A stretch of DNA of 64,000 nt from an uncultured Lachnospiraceae bacterium (GTDB lineage Bacteria > Bacillota > Clostridia > Lachnospirales > Lachnospiraceae). The notes beneath the pieces are model-generated. The model had not been told where the DNA came from, made no database searches, and saw only the letters and a list, made by a program, of their open reading frames with translations. How positions within the stretch are numbered: the stretch's first letter is position 1; the number at the start of each line of letters is the position of its first letter. Made by a program: the position numbers and the translations under genes. Location: the NCBI GenBank assembly GCA_934339135.1, contig CAKRHP010000010.1:62001-126000 (forward strand), given 5' to 3'. Shown piece after piece: positions 9,241 to 18,345 of this stretch.

Positions 9241-11568
9241 TTACTTCAAACCTCCAAAATGATTTAACGGCCATGTACAGATCCATGCCTCCCCCACAAT
9301 GTCATTTTTGTTTACAAGTCCCACATATGAATTACGGCTGTCTGTACTCATGTTGCGGTTATCTCCCATCACAAAATACTGATTTTCTCCCAATACCAAT
9401 GGATTCTCTGCAATTCCTGCCTCGTTGATCGTTGTGGAAGAATATTTATCATCTGCCAGCTTCTCGTTATTGATATATACACTGCCGTCAATGATCTGTA
9501 CCGTCTCTCCCGGCAGACCAATGACTCTCTTGATATAATATGTCTTTTCAGTGGAACCACTGTCGTAATTAACCGGAAATACAACAACATCATATCGTTT
9601 CGGATCCGTAAAATAATATGACAGGCGCTGGATCACTACACTGTCTCCGTCGGTGAGGGTCGGTTCCATGGATTCCCCCTCTACCGGAGTCTGATATGCT
9701 ACATAATTTGTCACAAAGGAAGCCAGAAAATAGGCAATTCCAATGCAAAAAGCAATGATAACAATATTGGTCAGCAGATGAGAAGCTTTTCCGGCCTTTT
9801 GTGGAATTGCTTCTTTCATGTCCTGCAATTTTTCGGAAAAACGATTTTGTTCAACAGCCTCTCCCTCCAGCTGTACGATCTGGGCATCAACTGCCTCTCC
9901 ATCGGCCGGATCATACATTTCTCCTGCTTCCACAGCTTCTCCCTCCATGGTAGCTGCCGTTTCATGCTTCTTCCGTAGAAAGCCCGATACCTTCTTTCCG
10001 ATACCGCTTGCTGTTGAAGCTGCCCTATGGGCAAACTCGACCCCCTTTTCTGCTGCAGTTTCGTTCTTTTCCTGCTGTTTTTCTGCCTGAAGCTGACGAT
10101 TTTCCTCCATAGCAGCATTGACTTCCTCCAGAGTTCTTTCTTCCGGAGCAAGCTTTTTCTTTAAATCAGCGAACTTTTTTTTGATACCTGCGACATCAAG
10201 CTTGATCGTAATCTCTACTGTATGATTTTCATCCTGGGCTCCATCCATTGGTTTTGTTTCTTCTGAAACGGTCTCCAGTGCTGAGGATTTCGGTCTGACC
10301 GGTCTGGATGTGGATGTACTGACCGAGATTAAATGCTCTTTCTTGGGCTGTTCCGGCTTTGGCACCTCAACCTGCGAAAGTTCCGGCTGCTGTGATCCGG
10401 ATATTGCGTTTACTTCTGCGGATCTAAGAGGCGTCTGATCCGGCATACTCTGTCGTGTGATCTGCCCCTCGGGCAGCACACTCTGTTTCTGTTGTGCAAT
10501 AACCGTCTGTGACGGTTTGTTTACACCCGCTGTCGGCTGCTGTGGTGTAACCTGCTGTACCGGTCTATTTACACCCGCTGTCGGCTGCTGTGATGCAGCC
10601 TGCTGTACCGGTCTATTTACACCCGCTGTCAGCTGCTGTGGTGCAGCCTGCTGTACCGGTCTGTTTACACCCGCTGTCGGCTGCTGTGGTGCAGCCTGCT
10701 GTACCGGTCTATTTACACCCGTTGTCGGCTGCTGTGATGCAACCTGCTGTACCGGTCTATTTACACCCGCTGTCGGCTGCTGTGATGCAGCCTGCTGTAC
10801 CGGTCTATTTACACCCGCTGTCAGCTGCTGTGGTGCAGCCTGCTGTACCGGTCTGTTTACACCCGCTGTCGGCTGCTGTGGTGCAGCCTGCTGTACCGGT
10901 CTATTTACACCCGTTGTCGGCTGCTGTGATGCAACCTGCTGTACCGGTCTATTTACACCCGCTGTCGGCTGCTGTGATGCAGCCTGCTGTACCGGTCTAT
11001 TTACACCCGTTGACGGCTGCTGTGGTGCAACCTGCTGTACCGGTTTGTTTACACCCACTGCCGCTTGCTGTGGTGGACGAATCTGTCCCTGTACGATTTT
11101 CTGTCCGGTTTGCTGTACACTTTCCTGTTGTACAGAGTTCCCTTGTGATGATGTATGTTGTGCCAGCCGTGACTGACTTACTGCCTTTGGCTGTGCCGGA
11201 TGAGCCTGTCTGGCTGCTGACTGCTGTGATGGACGGACCTGTCCTTGTACGGCTCTCTGACCGGGCTGCTGTATATTGGTCTGTTGTACAGCCACTCCCT
11301 GTGATGATGCACGCTGCATCAAACGGGACTGACTACTCATCCCCGGCTGTGCCGGGCGGGACTGTCCGGTTGACGGCTGCTGTACCGGGCGGGACAGGCT
11401 ACTCGTCCCCGGCTGTACCGGACGGCTCTGACTCCCCGACTGTCCTTGTGGGGATGCCTTATGTATGGGTACAGAGGATGAGGCTTCCCCCGTCTTTTTG
11501 CCCTCCAGTCTGGCTCTGATCTCCTCTGCAAATGCCAGACTGTCTTCGATCATTTTCTCGTCATACAT
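9241..11568 (-). CDS. Type I signal peptidase with a long glutamine/proline repeat N-terminus
   Basis: 775 residues, about four times the length of a usual Gram-positive signal peptidase. Residues 1-370 are low in complexity, rich in Gln, Pro, Ser and Val, with 11 perfect-length 16-residue repeats at 173-348. A charged region (about 400-590) precedes one membrane span (about 598-620). The peptidase domain is intact: nucleophile Ser633 in [10 protein letters not shown], general-base Lys680 in [11 protein letters not shown], and the box [12 protein letters not shown]. The topology of the family would put the long N-terminus in the cytosol, where it may bind partners; this is inference. The second signal-peptidase homologue in the run, at 12483-13088, lacks both catalytic residues, so this is likely the working one of the pair. 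Confidence 0.88.
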   Translation of the reverse strand: MYDEKMIEDSLAFAEEIRARLEGKKTGEASSSVPIHKASPQGQSGSQSRPVQPGTSSLSRPVQQPSTGQSRPAQPGMSSQSRLMQRASSQGVAVQQTNIQQPGQRAVQGQVRPSQQSAARQAHPAQPKAVSQSRLAQHTSSQGNSVQQESVQQTGQKIVQGQIRPPQQAAVGVNKPVQQVAPQQPSTGVNRPVQQAASQQPTAGVNRPVQQVASQQPTTGVNRPVQQAAPQQPTAGVNRPVQQAAPQQLTAGVNRPVQQAASQQPTAGVNRPVQQVASQQPTTGVNRPVQQAAPQQPTAGVNRPVQQAAPQQLTAGVNRPVQQAASQQPTAGVNRPVQQVTPQQPTAGVNKPSQTVIAQQKQSVLPEGQITRQSMPDQTPLRSAEVNAISGSQQPELSQVEVPKPEQPKKEHLISVSTSTSRPVRPKSSALETVSEETKPMDGAQDENHTVEITIKLDVAGIKKKFADLKKKLAPEERTLEEVNAAMEENRQLQAEKQQEKNETAAEKGVEFAHRAASTASGIGKKVSGFLRKKHETAATMEGEAVEAGEMYDPADGEAVDAQIVQLEGEAVEQNRFSEKLQDMKEAIPQKAGKASHLLTNIVIIAFCIGIAYFLASFVTNYVAYQTPVEGESMEPTLTDGDSVVIQRLSYYFTDPKRYDVVVFPVNYDSGSTEKTYYIKRVIGLPGETVQIIDGSVYINNEKLADDKYSSTTINEAGIAENPLVLGENQYFVMGDNRNMSTDSRNSYVGLVNKNDIVGEAWICTWPLNHFGGLK
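10525..11052 (-). repeat. In-frame tandem array, 11 units of 48 bp
   Basis: Eleven 48-bp units inside the signal peptidase gene, each coding 16 residues of the form VNRPVQQ(A/V)(A/T)(S/P)QQ(P/L)(T/S)(A/T)G. Units 2-5 and 6-9 carry the same ordered set of variants, so a 4-unit (192-bp) block was itself duplicated; unit 10 starts a third copy. The near-identity of the units suggests recent unequal exchange or slippage, and the copy number is likely to vary between strains. Confidence 0.95.
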
Positions 11569-11592
11569 AACTGTTCCCCCTACAAAAGCACT

Positions 11593-12438
11593 TTATTTTT
11601 CAGGCTGTTCCAAGCTGATACAGCCCAGTCTGCCATTTCGAAAATCATCTATCACATAATTTGCCGCCTTGTCCAGATCGTACTCTCCACCAGCTTTTAA
11701 GCATCCTCTGCGCTTCGCTACACGTTCCAGAAGCTCCACATCAGTCTCTGCCGGCTCAATCTGATAATTTTCAGGAATTGCCTTTAGATAATGCTCCCGA
11801 AGATACTTCATCAAAAGCATACAAAGCTCATATTGATTGGACAATTCGTCCTTGATGGATCCAATAAAAGCCAACCGCAGACCAACTGTCTGATCCTCAA
11901 ATTTCGGCCATAAAATTCCCGGTGTATCTAATAGCTCCACATTTTTATTTAGACGGATCCACTGCTTACCTTTTGTGACACCTGGTTTATTTCCTGTTTT
12001 GGTGCAGTTTTTTCCTGCAAAACTATTAATAAACGTAGACTTTCCCACATTAGGAATACCTACGATCATCGCACGGATCGGCCGGTTTAAAATTCCTCTG
12101 CGCCGGTCACGCTCAATCTTTTCTTTGCAGGCACTCTGAATCACTTCATTCACCTGTTTTACACCTTTTCCGTTTTTGGAATTGACGAGGGCAACAAAAA
12201 AGCCCTTCTCTTCATAATACTTTTTCCATCGGGCAGTCACGGAAGGATCTGCCAGATCACATTTATTCAATAAAATAATACGGGATTTACCATTTGCCAT
12301 AGGATCAATATCAGGATTCTTACTGCTTAAGGGAACTCTGGCGTCCACCAACTCAATGATCACATTGATCAGTTTAAGATCCTCCTGCATTGCCCGCTTC
12401 GCTTTTGACATATGACCGGGATACCATTGAAATTCCAT
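11593..12438 (-). CDS. rbgA: Ribosome biogenesis GTPase RbgA (YlqF)
   Basis: Circularly permuted GTPase needed for late 50S assembly. The permutation is visible: the G4 motif NKCD is at residues 58-61, ahead of the P-loop GIPNVGKST at 127-135 and the later DTPG. The N-terminus MEFQWYPGHMSKAKR is characteristic. 281 residues, normal length. It lies between the two signal-peptidase genes, 24 bases before the next start, in a run that continues with rnhB as in Bacillus (ylqF-rnhB). Confidence 0.95.
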   Translation of the reverse strand: MEFQWYPGHMSKAKRAMQEDLKLINVIIELVDARVPLSSKNPDIDPMANGKSRIILLNKCDLADPSVTARWKKYYEEKGFFVALVNSKNGKGVKQVNEVIQSACKEKIERDRRRGILNRPIRAMIVGIPNVGKSTFINSFAGKNCTKTGNKPGVTKGKQWIRLNKNVELLDTPGILWPKFEDQTVGLRLAFIGSIKDELSNQYELCMLLMKYLREHYLKAIPENYQIEPAETDVELLERVAKRRGCLKAGGEYDLDKAANYVIDDFRNGRLGCISLEQPEK

Positions 12439-12482
12439 GTGAATAATCCAACCTTTCTATGATCTGCGCTATCACAGATATA

Positions 12483-13088
12483 TCATGATAAACTGCTGCT
12501 GGTATCTGACTTTTGGAAATTATTGATCATTCCAACAAAGGTAAAGGAATTCATACGTATCCACGCTTTTCCAACGATGGATTTTCTGGAAATATTTCCT
12601 ACCGTCGCATTTCGACTGTCCTCGCACTCATTCCGGTTATCACCAAGCACAAAATATTGCCCTTGATCTAACGTAAACGCATCCTCTGCCAAGCCACCAT
12701 TATCCATCAATGGAAAATCCAGTTTTTCCTTTAATTTCTTTCCATTGATATAGACTTGTCCCTCCTGTATCTGTACCTTTTCACCCGGAAGACCAATCAC
12801 TCGTTCCAAAGTAAAATAACTGTGCTCCGAGCCCGTCTGTTTTACAACAATCACATCATTACGATGAATCTTATGGAAACGATAGGACAGTTTGTTGACC
12901 AAAACGCAGTCTCCAGATTTTAAGGTGGGACTCATATACTCACCGGATACCGTCATCTTTTCCAGTCCGTATCTGGTGATTGCAAATGCCAAAAACACCA
13001 CAATAACTGCTTCTACCAGCGTGATCAGTAATTTTAAGATAAACTGTTTTGAAAAACGACGTTCCTCCAGATCAAAATCATATTTCAT
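12483..13088 (-). CDS. Signal peptidase I homologue with both catalytic residues replaced
   Basis: 201 residues with the overall form of a Gram-positive type I signal peptidase: one N-terminal span (about 18-38), the box around [20 protein letters not shown], and LGDNRNECEDSRN. However, the nucleophile serine of G-x-S-M-x-P is tyrosine here (Tyr51), and the catalytic lysine before RVIGLPG is glutamate (Glu95). Both changes were checked in the DNA (TAT and GAA codons). A serine at 53 lies two residues on but not at the nucleophile position. I infer a catalytically inactive member, perhaps regulating or escorting substrates. It follows mecA by 4 bases and precedes rbgA. Confidence 0.85.
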   Translation of the reverse strand: MKYDFDLEERRFSKQFILKLLITLVEAVIVVFLAFAITRYGLEKMTVSGEYMSPTLKSGDCVLVNKLSYRFHKIHRNDVIVVKQTGSEHSYFTLERVIGLPGEKVQIQEGQVYINGKKLKEKLDFPLMDNGGLAEDAFTLDQGQYFVLGDNRNECEDSRNATVGNISRKSIVGKAWIRMNSFTFVGMINNFQKSDTSSSLS

Positions 13089-13092
13089 GTTT

Positions 13093-13854
13093 TTAATTTC
13101 CTGTCTCTATATTTTTCAAAATGCGCAATGCATGTTTTGGTATAAATATTTCAAAATGCTCCTTACAAAACTGCTCCGCATATGGCTGAACTGTACAGAT
13201 TTCTGCATACTCCCTTAACCGGTTACACAAAAGTCCATACTCCTTTACCGTAAGCCTTCCCTTTTTCAACAGGAGATAGTAGTTATTCTTCTCCTGCTCA
13301 TAATAAACCGCACTGCTGATGGGTTTCTCCATCGCAATACCGGCAGATAGCTGTTCCAGATCCTTCAATGAATCAAACATAAATAACCTTGGAGCACTGA
13401 GAAGTTTTGTCTCTTTTTCTGATTTTCTTTTTTCTGCCTGCCGGAACATCTCCTGAAGATCCTGTTCCTGTGCACTTTCCACCTCAGCCGCAAGCTCTGC
13501 GGATAACTCCTCCTGTGCTTCCATCGGTTTATCTTCCGCTTCCGGATCAATCAGGGATGCCAGCTGCTGGTGAATATGCTGCAACATATTTTGGAAACCA
13601 TCCGCACTGTTATCCCGCTCCGACAACGTGATCACAATACCATTATCCGGCATCTTCATAATCTGCATTGAAACCATGCCACTATGTGCCTCATAGCCAA
13701 TCTCTTCCTCGGCACGCTCCACCAGATGCTCCAAAAACTCCCGTGCCTTATCCTGATCAGAAAAAAAATCCTCTATTCGAAATCCATATGCATTCATTTC
13801 TTCCTCGGACAAAATGCACTGTACGGTATTTTTATCAATCCTTCGAAAATCCAT
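13093..13854 (-). CDS. mecA: Adaptor protein MecA
   Basis: Adaptor that delivers proteins to the ClpCP protease in Firmicutes. The N-terminal substrate-binding half begins MDFRRIDKNTVQCILSEEE, a glutamate-rich linker lies near the middle, and the C-terminal half carries the ClpC-binding domain (LFMFDSLKDLEQLSAGIA). 253 residues. The ATG at 13854 is chosen over 13860 because AGGAGG then lies 7 bases upstream. It is the first gene of the run leading to the signal-peptidase homologue, with a strong promoter 71 bases before it. Confidence 0.9.
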   Translation of the reverse strand: MDFRRIDKNTVQCILSEEEMNAYGFRIEDFFSDQDKAREFLEHLVERAEEEIGYEAHSGMVSMQIMKMPDNGIVITLSERDNSADGFQNMLQHIHQQLASLIDPEAEDKPMEAQEELSAELAAEVESAQEQDLQEMFRQAEKRKSEKETKLLSAPRLFMFDSLKDLEQLSAGIAMEKPISSAVYYEQEKNNYYLLLKKGRLTVKEYGLLCNRLREYAEICTVQPYAEQFCKEHFEIFIPKHALRILKNIETGN

Positions 13855-13924
13855 GTACATTCCTCCTATCTATGCTGTATATACTGTCCCGAATGATCTT
13901 CCCGATATACAGCTACTCATCATT

Positions 13925-13953
13925 ATCTTAATGCACGAACCTCCATCTGTCAA
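13925..13953 (-). promoter_or_regulatory. Predicted sigma-A promoter of the mecA run
   Basis: On the minus strand TTGACA and TAAGAT are 17 bases apart. It stands about 70 bases before the mecA start and is the likely promoter for mecA, the inactive signal peptidase, rbgA, the repeat signal peptidase, rnhB and the genes beyond. Confidence 0.75.
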
Positions 13954-14037
13954 ATCATCCAACAAAAAAACACAAAGATTTCATATTCTTCCCCGTCTTA
14001 CCATCTCGTAATAAAACTTGTTTCCATAAATTTTCCT

Positions 14038-14880
14038 CTACAGGAATAGTGCAAAGCTTACAAGCACAACAATACCGAGAACAATACGATACCAACCAAA
14101 AATCTTAAAGTCGTGTTTCTTAATATATCCCATCAGAAATCTTATCACAAGAACAGATACCAGGAAAGCGGATATCATTCCCACTGCCAGAACACCTGCT
14201 TCTAACGCAGTATAATGAACACCAAATTTTAACAGCTTAATGAGGCTGGCACCAAACATCACCGGAATTGCCAGATAAAAAGTAAATTCTGCCGCAATCT
14301 GTCTGGAAAGCCCCAGGATCAGTCCCCCGATGATTGTTGCACCGGAACGGGAAGTTCCCGGAAATACCGCTGCCACAAGCTGGAACACACCGATGAGAAA
14401 CGCTGTCTGATATGTAATATCTTTAATAGATGTAATCTTTGCCATTCTCTTTTTATTCCAGTCCTCTACCAGAATAAATAAAACACCTACGATGATCAGC
14501 ATAATGGAAACGGTTCTGTAATTGTAAAACAGCGCTTCCAGATAATCTCCTGCTGCAAGCTCAATGATCACTGCCGGAATACATGCAACCACGATCTTAA
14601 GCCACATCACAAAGATATCCTCTTTGATCCACCCGGGAAGAACCTTGTTGCTGCCATCCGACTTTCTCTGAAATGGCCAGATCTGCTTCCAGAACAACAA
14701 AACGACCGCCAGAATCGCTCCCAACTGAATCACCACAAGATACATTTCCTTAAATGCCTCTGACATAGAAAGCTGTACAAACTCATCCAACAGGATCATA
14801 TGACCTGTACTGCTGACCGGCAGCCACTCGGTAATTCCCTCTACAATACCAAATAACAATGATTTTAATATTTCTAACAC
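14038..14880 (-). CDS. uppP: Undecaprenyl-diphosphatase UppP (BacA), copy 1
   Basis: Membrane phosphatase that recycles undecaprenyl diphosphate to the monophosphate carrier of cell-wall synthesis; extra copies confer bacitracin tolerance. The active-site motifs EGITEWLPVSSTGH (residues 14-27) and PGTSRSGATI are intact. A GTG at 14880 is taken as start because GGAGG lies 5 bases before it and the protein then begins MLEILKSLLFG like its relatives; an upstream ATG at 14955 would add 25 unrelated residues. A second, distinct copy lies at 42458-43333. It has its own promoter. Confidence 0.93.
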   Translation of the reverse strand: MLEILKSLLFGIVEGITEWLPVSSTGHMILLDEFVQLSMSEAFKEMYLVVIQLGAILAVVLLFWKQIWPFQRKSDGSNKVLPGWIKEDIFVMWLKIVVACIPAVIIELAAGDYLEALFYNYRTVSIMLIIVGVLFILVEDWNKKRMAKITSIKDITYQTAFLIGVFQLVAAVFPGTSRSGATIIGGLILGLSRQIAAEFTFYLAIPVMFGASLIKLLKFGVHYTALEAGVLAVGMISAFLVSVLVIRFLMGYIKKHDFKIFGWYRIVLGIVVLVSFALFL

Positions 14881-15006
14881 GTTTTCCTCCGTCCTGTGTC
14901 CTTTCAGGGACACCTGCATTCTTTGCATGTTGTCATCGGAAGCCTTGTATATCACTAAACGTTACATATACACAATCCTTCCTATGCTCTACATAAATAC
15001 TACTAT

Positions 15007-15035
15007 ACTATACCCAAATATACCTTAAAGTACAA
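15007..15035 (-). promoter_or_regulatory. Predicted promoter of uppP
   Basis: On the minus strand TTGTAC and TATAGT are 17 bases apart. A second, overlapping TATAGT five bases further downstream would give a 22-base spacer and is less likely. Confidence 0.6.
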
Positions 15036-15140
15036 GTAGAAAGAACTTAACATTCCCTTAATTTTGCTGGAACAGCAATAAGGACAAAAACAGCATTTTG
15101 CACTTATTCACACTACATTACCGGTATTTCCTTATACAGC

Positions 15141-15179
15141 AGAAAAGTACCCTGCAGAGAATAAACTCCACAGGGTACT
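15141..15179 (-). terminator. Terminator of the butyrate operon
   Basis: A 9-bp stem AGTACCCTG/CAGGGTACT with a 16-base loop is followed on the minus strand by TTTTCT. It starts 45 bases after the etfA stop. Confidence 0.8.
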
Positions 15180-15223
15180 CATTTCACGTTTCCATATGAA
15201 AGAAGGATTTCTTATGAAACAAA

Positions 15224-16261
15224 TTATTTAACAACCTTCTTCAGCTCTTCTGTCAGCTTTGGAACAATCTTGTTCAGATCGCCAACAATACCGTAATCTG
15301 CTACATCAAAGATTGGAGCAGAATCGTCCTTGTTGATCGCGATGATGATGTCAGACTCTTCCATACCTGCTGTATGCTGGATCGCACCGGAAATACCGAT
15401 TGCAAAGTATACATTAGGACGAACCGTCTTACCTGTCTGACCTACCTGAAGCTCTTTTGGAAGCCATCCGTTATCTACTACGGCACGGGAGCAGCTTACA
15501 GTACCACCGATCACGTCAGCCAGATCCTGAAGCATCTTGAAGTTCTCTGCGCTTCCGACACCACGGCCGCCGGATACGAGGATCTTTGCGTCCATGATAT
15601 CAACTGTATCAGAAAGCTCCTTAACAATGTCAAGAATCTCAACATACTTGTTGTCCGGAGTAAATCCAGGATTGTACTCAATCACCTCAGCCTTAGCACC
15701 GGCAATCGGATCGATCTTCTGCATTACACCAGGACGAACCGTTGCCATCTGAGGACGGTTGTCAGGACATGCGATGGTTGCGATGGTGTTACCACCAAAT
15801 GCAGGACGAGTCATAAGAAGCTGATTGTGCTTCTGCTCCTGTCCAGGGATTGCATTCAGAGGGAAATCACCAATCTCAAGTACAGTACAGTCTGCTGTCA
15901 GACCTGTAGCTACTCTTGCTGAAACGCGAGGACCAAGGTCACGACCGATTGCTGTAGCACCAACCAGAACGATCTCCGGCTTGTACTCGTTGATTACTGA
16001 TGATAATGCATGTGCATATGGCTCTGTTCTGTATTCCTTGAGCTCAGGGTCATCAACAACGATAACCTTGTCTGCACCATACTCTGCCAGCTGATCTACA
16101 AGTCCCTTTACGCCAGAACCGATCAGAACAGCTGTAACTTCTGTATTCAGAGGAGCTGCGAGCTCCTTTGCTTTTCCAAGCAGCTCAAATGCGATGCTGC
16201 TCAGCTCATTGTCTACCTGCTGTGCAAAGACATAGACACCCTTATATTCTTCTAAATTCAT
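15224..16261 (-). CDS. etfA: Electron transfer flavoprotein, alpha subunit
   Basis: Partner of EtfB and butyryl-CoA dehydrogenase. In clostridia the Bcd-EtfAB complex couples crotonyl-CoA reduction with ferredoxin reduction by NADH (electron bifurcation). About 345 residues from the ATG at 16261, preferred to an in-frame GTG at 16273. The N-terminal part (MNLEEYKGVYVFAQQ) is the EtfA half-domain and the C-terminal FAD domain shows SGGRGVGS, QVGQTGKTVRP and GISGAIQHTAGM. Last gene of the operon, 27 bases after etfB, followed by a terminator. Confidence 0.95.
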   Translation of the reverse strand: MNLEEYKGVYVFAQQVDNELSSIAFELLGKAKELAAPLNTEVTAVLIGSGVKGLVDQLAEYGADKVIVVDDPELKEYRTEPYAHALSSVINEYKPEIVLVGATAIGRDLGPRVSARVATGLTADCTVLEIGDFPLNAIPGQEQKHNQLLMTRPAFGGNTIATIACPDNRPQMATVRPGVMQKIDPIAGAKAEVIEYNPGFTPDNKYVEILDIVKELSDTVDIMDAKILVSGGRGVGSAENFKMLQDLADVIGGTVSCSRAVVDNGWLPKELQVGQTGKTVRPNVYFAIGISGAIQHTAGMEESDIIIAINKDDSAPIFDVADYGIVGDLNKIVPKLTEELKKVVK

Positions 16262-16288
16262 TATTGTCACCACTTTTCCTTATTTTGA

Positions 16289-17083
16289 TTAGATTACATG
16301 CTTCTCTTTTAACTTGCCCATGATGTATGATACTGCATCATCCGGAGAATCCGGAGTAACAACCTCGCCAGCACCCTTCTTTACCTTATCAGATGCTTTT
16401 GCGATCTTTGTAGGAGAACCCTTCAGACCAAGGTTAGAATCATCTACATCCTTAAGGTCAGCTCTGCCCCAGACTGTAATCTCTTTCTCATATGCGTCAA
16501 AGATTCCGCCCGGTGTCATATAACGAGGCTCATTCAGCTCAGAAAGAGCAGTGATCAGACATGGCATTTTTGCTTTCAGTACGTGATATCTGTCATCGAA
16601 CTGACGCTCAACGATCACGCTGTCACCCTCAACCTTAATGTTCTTTGCATAAGAGATAACAGGAAGATCCAGATGCTCAGAGATCTGTGGTCCAACCTGT
16701 GCGGTATCACCATCGATAGCCTGACGGCCTGTGATGATCAAATCATAATCAATATTTCTCAAAGCGCCGGCAATTGTTGTAGAAGTTGCCCATGTATCAG
16801 CACCACCGAGTACACGGTCTGTTACAAGAATACCCTTGTCAGCACCCATAGCAAGTGCTTCACGAAGAACTTCCTCAGCCTTTGGAAGACCCATTGTAAG
16901 AACGGTTACTTCCACATTGTCTTTGCCCATATCGTCTTTAATTCTGAGTGCTGCTTCCAAACCAGCTTTATCGTCCGGGTTCATGATGGCAAGCATAGCA
17001 CCTCTGTCCAGAGTACCGTCCGGATTAAACTTAACTCCGCCCTTTGTATCTGGAACCTGCTTAATACAAACTACTATTTTCAC
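16289..17083 (-). CDS. etfB: Electron transfer flavoprotein, beta subunit
   Basis: 264 residues, the usual length. The N-terminus MKIVVCIKQVPDTKGGVKF and the internal DYDLIITGRQAIDGDTAQVG, which in this family binds the second flavin or AMP, are clear. Together with EtfA and Bcd it forms the bifurcating crotonyl-CoA-reducing complex that links butyrate formation to reduced ferredoxin. It lies between bcd and etfA, the standard order in Lachnospiraceae. Confidence 0.96.
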   Translation of the reverse strand: MKIVVCIKQVPDTKGGVKFNPDGTLDRGAMLAIMNPDDKAGLEAALRIKDDMGKDNVEVTVLTMGLPKAEEVLREALAMGADKGILVTDRVLGGADTWATSTTIAGALRNIDYDLIITGRQAIDGDTAQVGPQISEHLDLPVISYAKNIKVEGDSVIVERQFDDRYHVLKAKMPCLITALSELNEPRYMTPGGIFDAYEKEITVWGRADLKDVDDSNLGLKGSPTKIAKASDKVKKGAGEVVTPDSPDDAVSYIMGKLKEKHVI

Positions 17084-17135
17084 AGCTTTGTCACTCCTTG
17101 TCTTTTATTTTTATTCAGTGAATCCATTGTTTCTA

Positions 17136-18305
17136 TTAACGGAGAAGAGCACCAGAGATAACCATACGCTGAACCTCTGAAGTTCCCTCGTAGATCTCTG
17201 TGATCTTTGCATCACGCATCATACGCTCTACATCGTACTCTCTGATATATCCATAACCACCAAACAACTGAACACACTTGGTAGTAACCTCCATTGCAAC
17301 CTCAGCAGCATAAAGCTTAGCCATAGCTGCCTCAACAGAGTAAGAAACCTTTGCACCATTTGCAAATTCCTGTTTCTTAAGAGCTGCCTTGTATACAAGA
17401 GCTTTAGCAGCTTCAATCTTTGTAGCCATATTTGCAAGCTGGAACTGTGTATTCTGCTGAGCAGAAATAGCACGTCCGAACTGCTTTCTCTCTTTGGTGT
17501 ACTCGATCGTCTTCTCTAAAGCACCCTCAGCAAGACCAAGAGCCTGGGAAGCGATACCGATACGTCCACCATCCAGAGTATGCATAGCGATTGGGAATCC
17601 CTTACCGCGGGCGCCTAACAGGTTTTCCTTTGGAATACGGCAATCCTCGAAGATCAGCTCGTATGTAGAAGATCCACGGATACCCATCTTCTTCTCCTTT
17701 GTACCGAAGGAGAATCCCGGAGTTCCTTTCTCTACGATAAATGCAGAGAAGTTCTTTTTCTTTCTGCCGCGTTTGTCCTCTGTAATATCAGTAACAGCGA
17801 TGATGATATAAACATCAGCAACCTTACCGTTTGTGATGAAGCACTTGGAGCCATTCAGTACCCACTCGTCTCCATCGAGAACAGCCTTTGTCTGTGCACC
17901 CTGTGCATCTGTACCGGCACCCGGCTCAGTAAGACCAAATGCACCAAGCTTCTCACCATTACAGAGAGGAGGAAGGAATTTCTCTTTCTGCTCCTGTGTT
18001 CCGTATGTGAGAATTGGGTCTACACAAAGAGATGTATGTGCAGATACGATAACACCTGTCGTACCACAAACCTTAGACAGCTCCTCTACACACATAATAT
18101 ATGTCAGGATGTCTGCACCCTGTCCACCAAACTCCTTTGGTACCGGGATTCCAAGGAATCCGTTCTTTCCCATCTTATCTACTGTAACCTGTGGGAATAC
18201 CTCAGTCTCATCAGTTTCCTGTGCCAGAGGCTTTACTTCATTTTCAGCGAAATCCTTAAAAAGCTGTCTCGCCATCTCATGCTGTTTACTTAATGTAAAA
18301 TCCAT
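17136..18305 (-). CDS. bcd: Butyryl-CoA dehydrogenase
   Basis: Reduces crotonyl-CoA to butyryl-CoA with electrons from EtfAB. 389 residues of the acyl-CoA dehydrogenase family: FGLTEPGAGTDA in the FAD/substrate region, GRIGIASQALGLAEGA, and the catalytic base glutamate in IYEGTSEVQRM near the C-terminus. The ATG at 18305 is preferred to a GTG at 18320, as the protein then starts MDFTLSKQHEMARQL. Placed between hbd (24 bases after its end on the other side of the ribosome binding site) and etfB. Confidence 0.96.
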   Translation of the reverse strand: MDFTLSKQHEMARQLFKDFAENEVKPLAQETDETEVFPQVTVDKMGKNGFLGIPVPKEFGGQGADILTYIMCVEELSKVCGTTGVIVSAHTSLCVDPILTYGTQEQKEKFLPPLCNGEKLGAFGLTEPGAGTDAQGAQTKAVLDGDEWVLNGSKCFITNGKVADVYIIIAVTDITEDKRGRKKKNFSAFIVEKGTPGFSFGTKEKKMGIRGSSTYELIFEDCRIPKENLLGARGKGFPIAMHTLDGGRIGIASQALGLAEGALEKTIEYTKERKQFGRAISAQQNTQFQLANMATKIEAAKALVYKAALKKQEFANGAKVSYSVEAAMAKLYAAEVAMEVTTKCVQLFGGYGYIREYDVERMMRDAKITEIYEGTSEVQRMVISGALLR

Positions 18306-18345
18306 GATTTGCTTTACCACCTTTCCTAATTTAATTCTTATTTAA

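Larger units (their letters stand above)
14881..15223. other. Intergenic region between uppP and etfA
   Basis: 343 bases without a gene. It holds, from right to left, the terminator of the butyrate operon (15141-15179), about 100 bases with no structure that I can recognise, and the uppP promoter (15007-15035) with its leader. Confidence 0.7.

Noticed and set aside
10525-11052. Regularly spaced repeats that might suggest a CRISPR array
   Set aside because: Units are contiguous with no unique spacers and keep a coding frame.
10457-11519. Long plus-strand open frames, one very rich in cysteine, across the repeat array
   Set aside because: They are antisense to the signal peptidase repeats; their repetitive make-up follows from the 48-bp units and no ribosome site precedes them.
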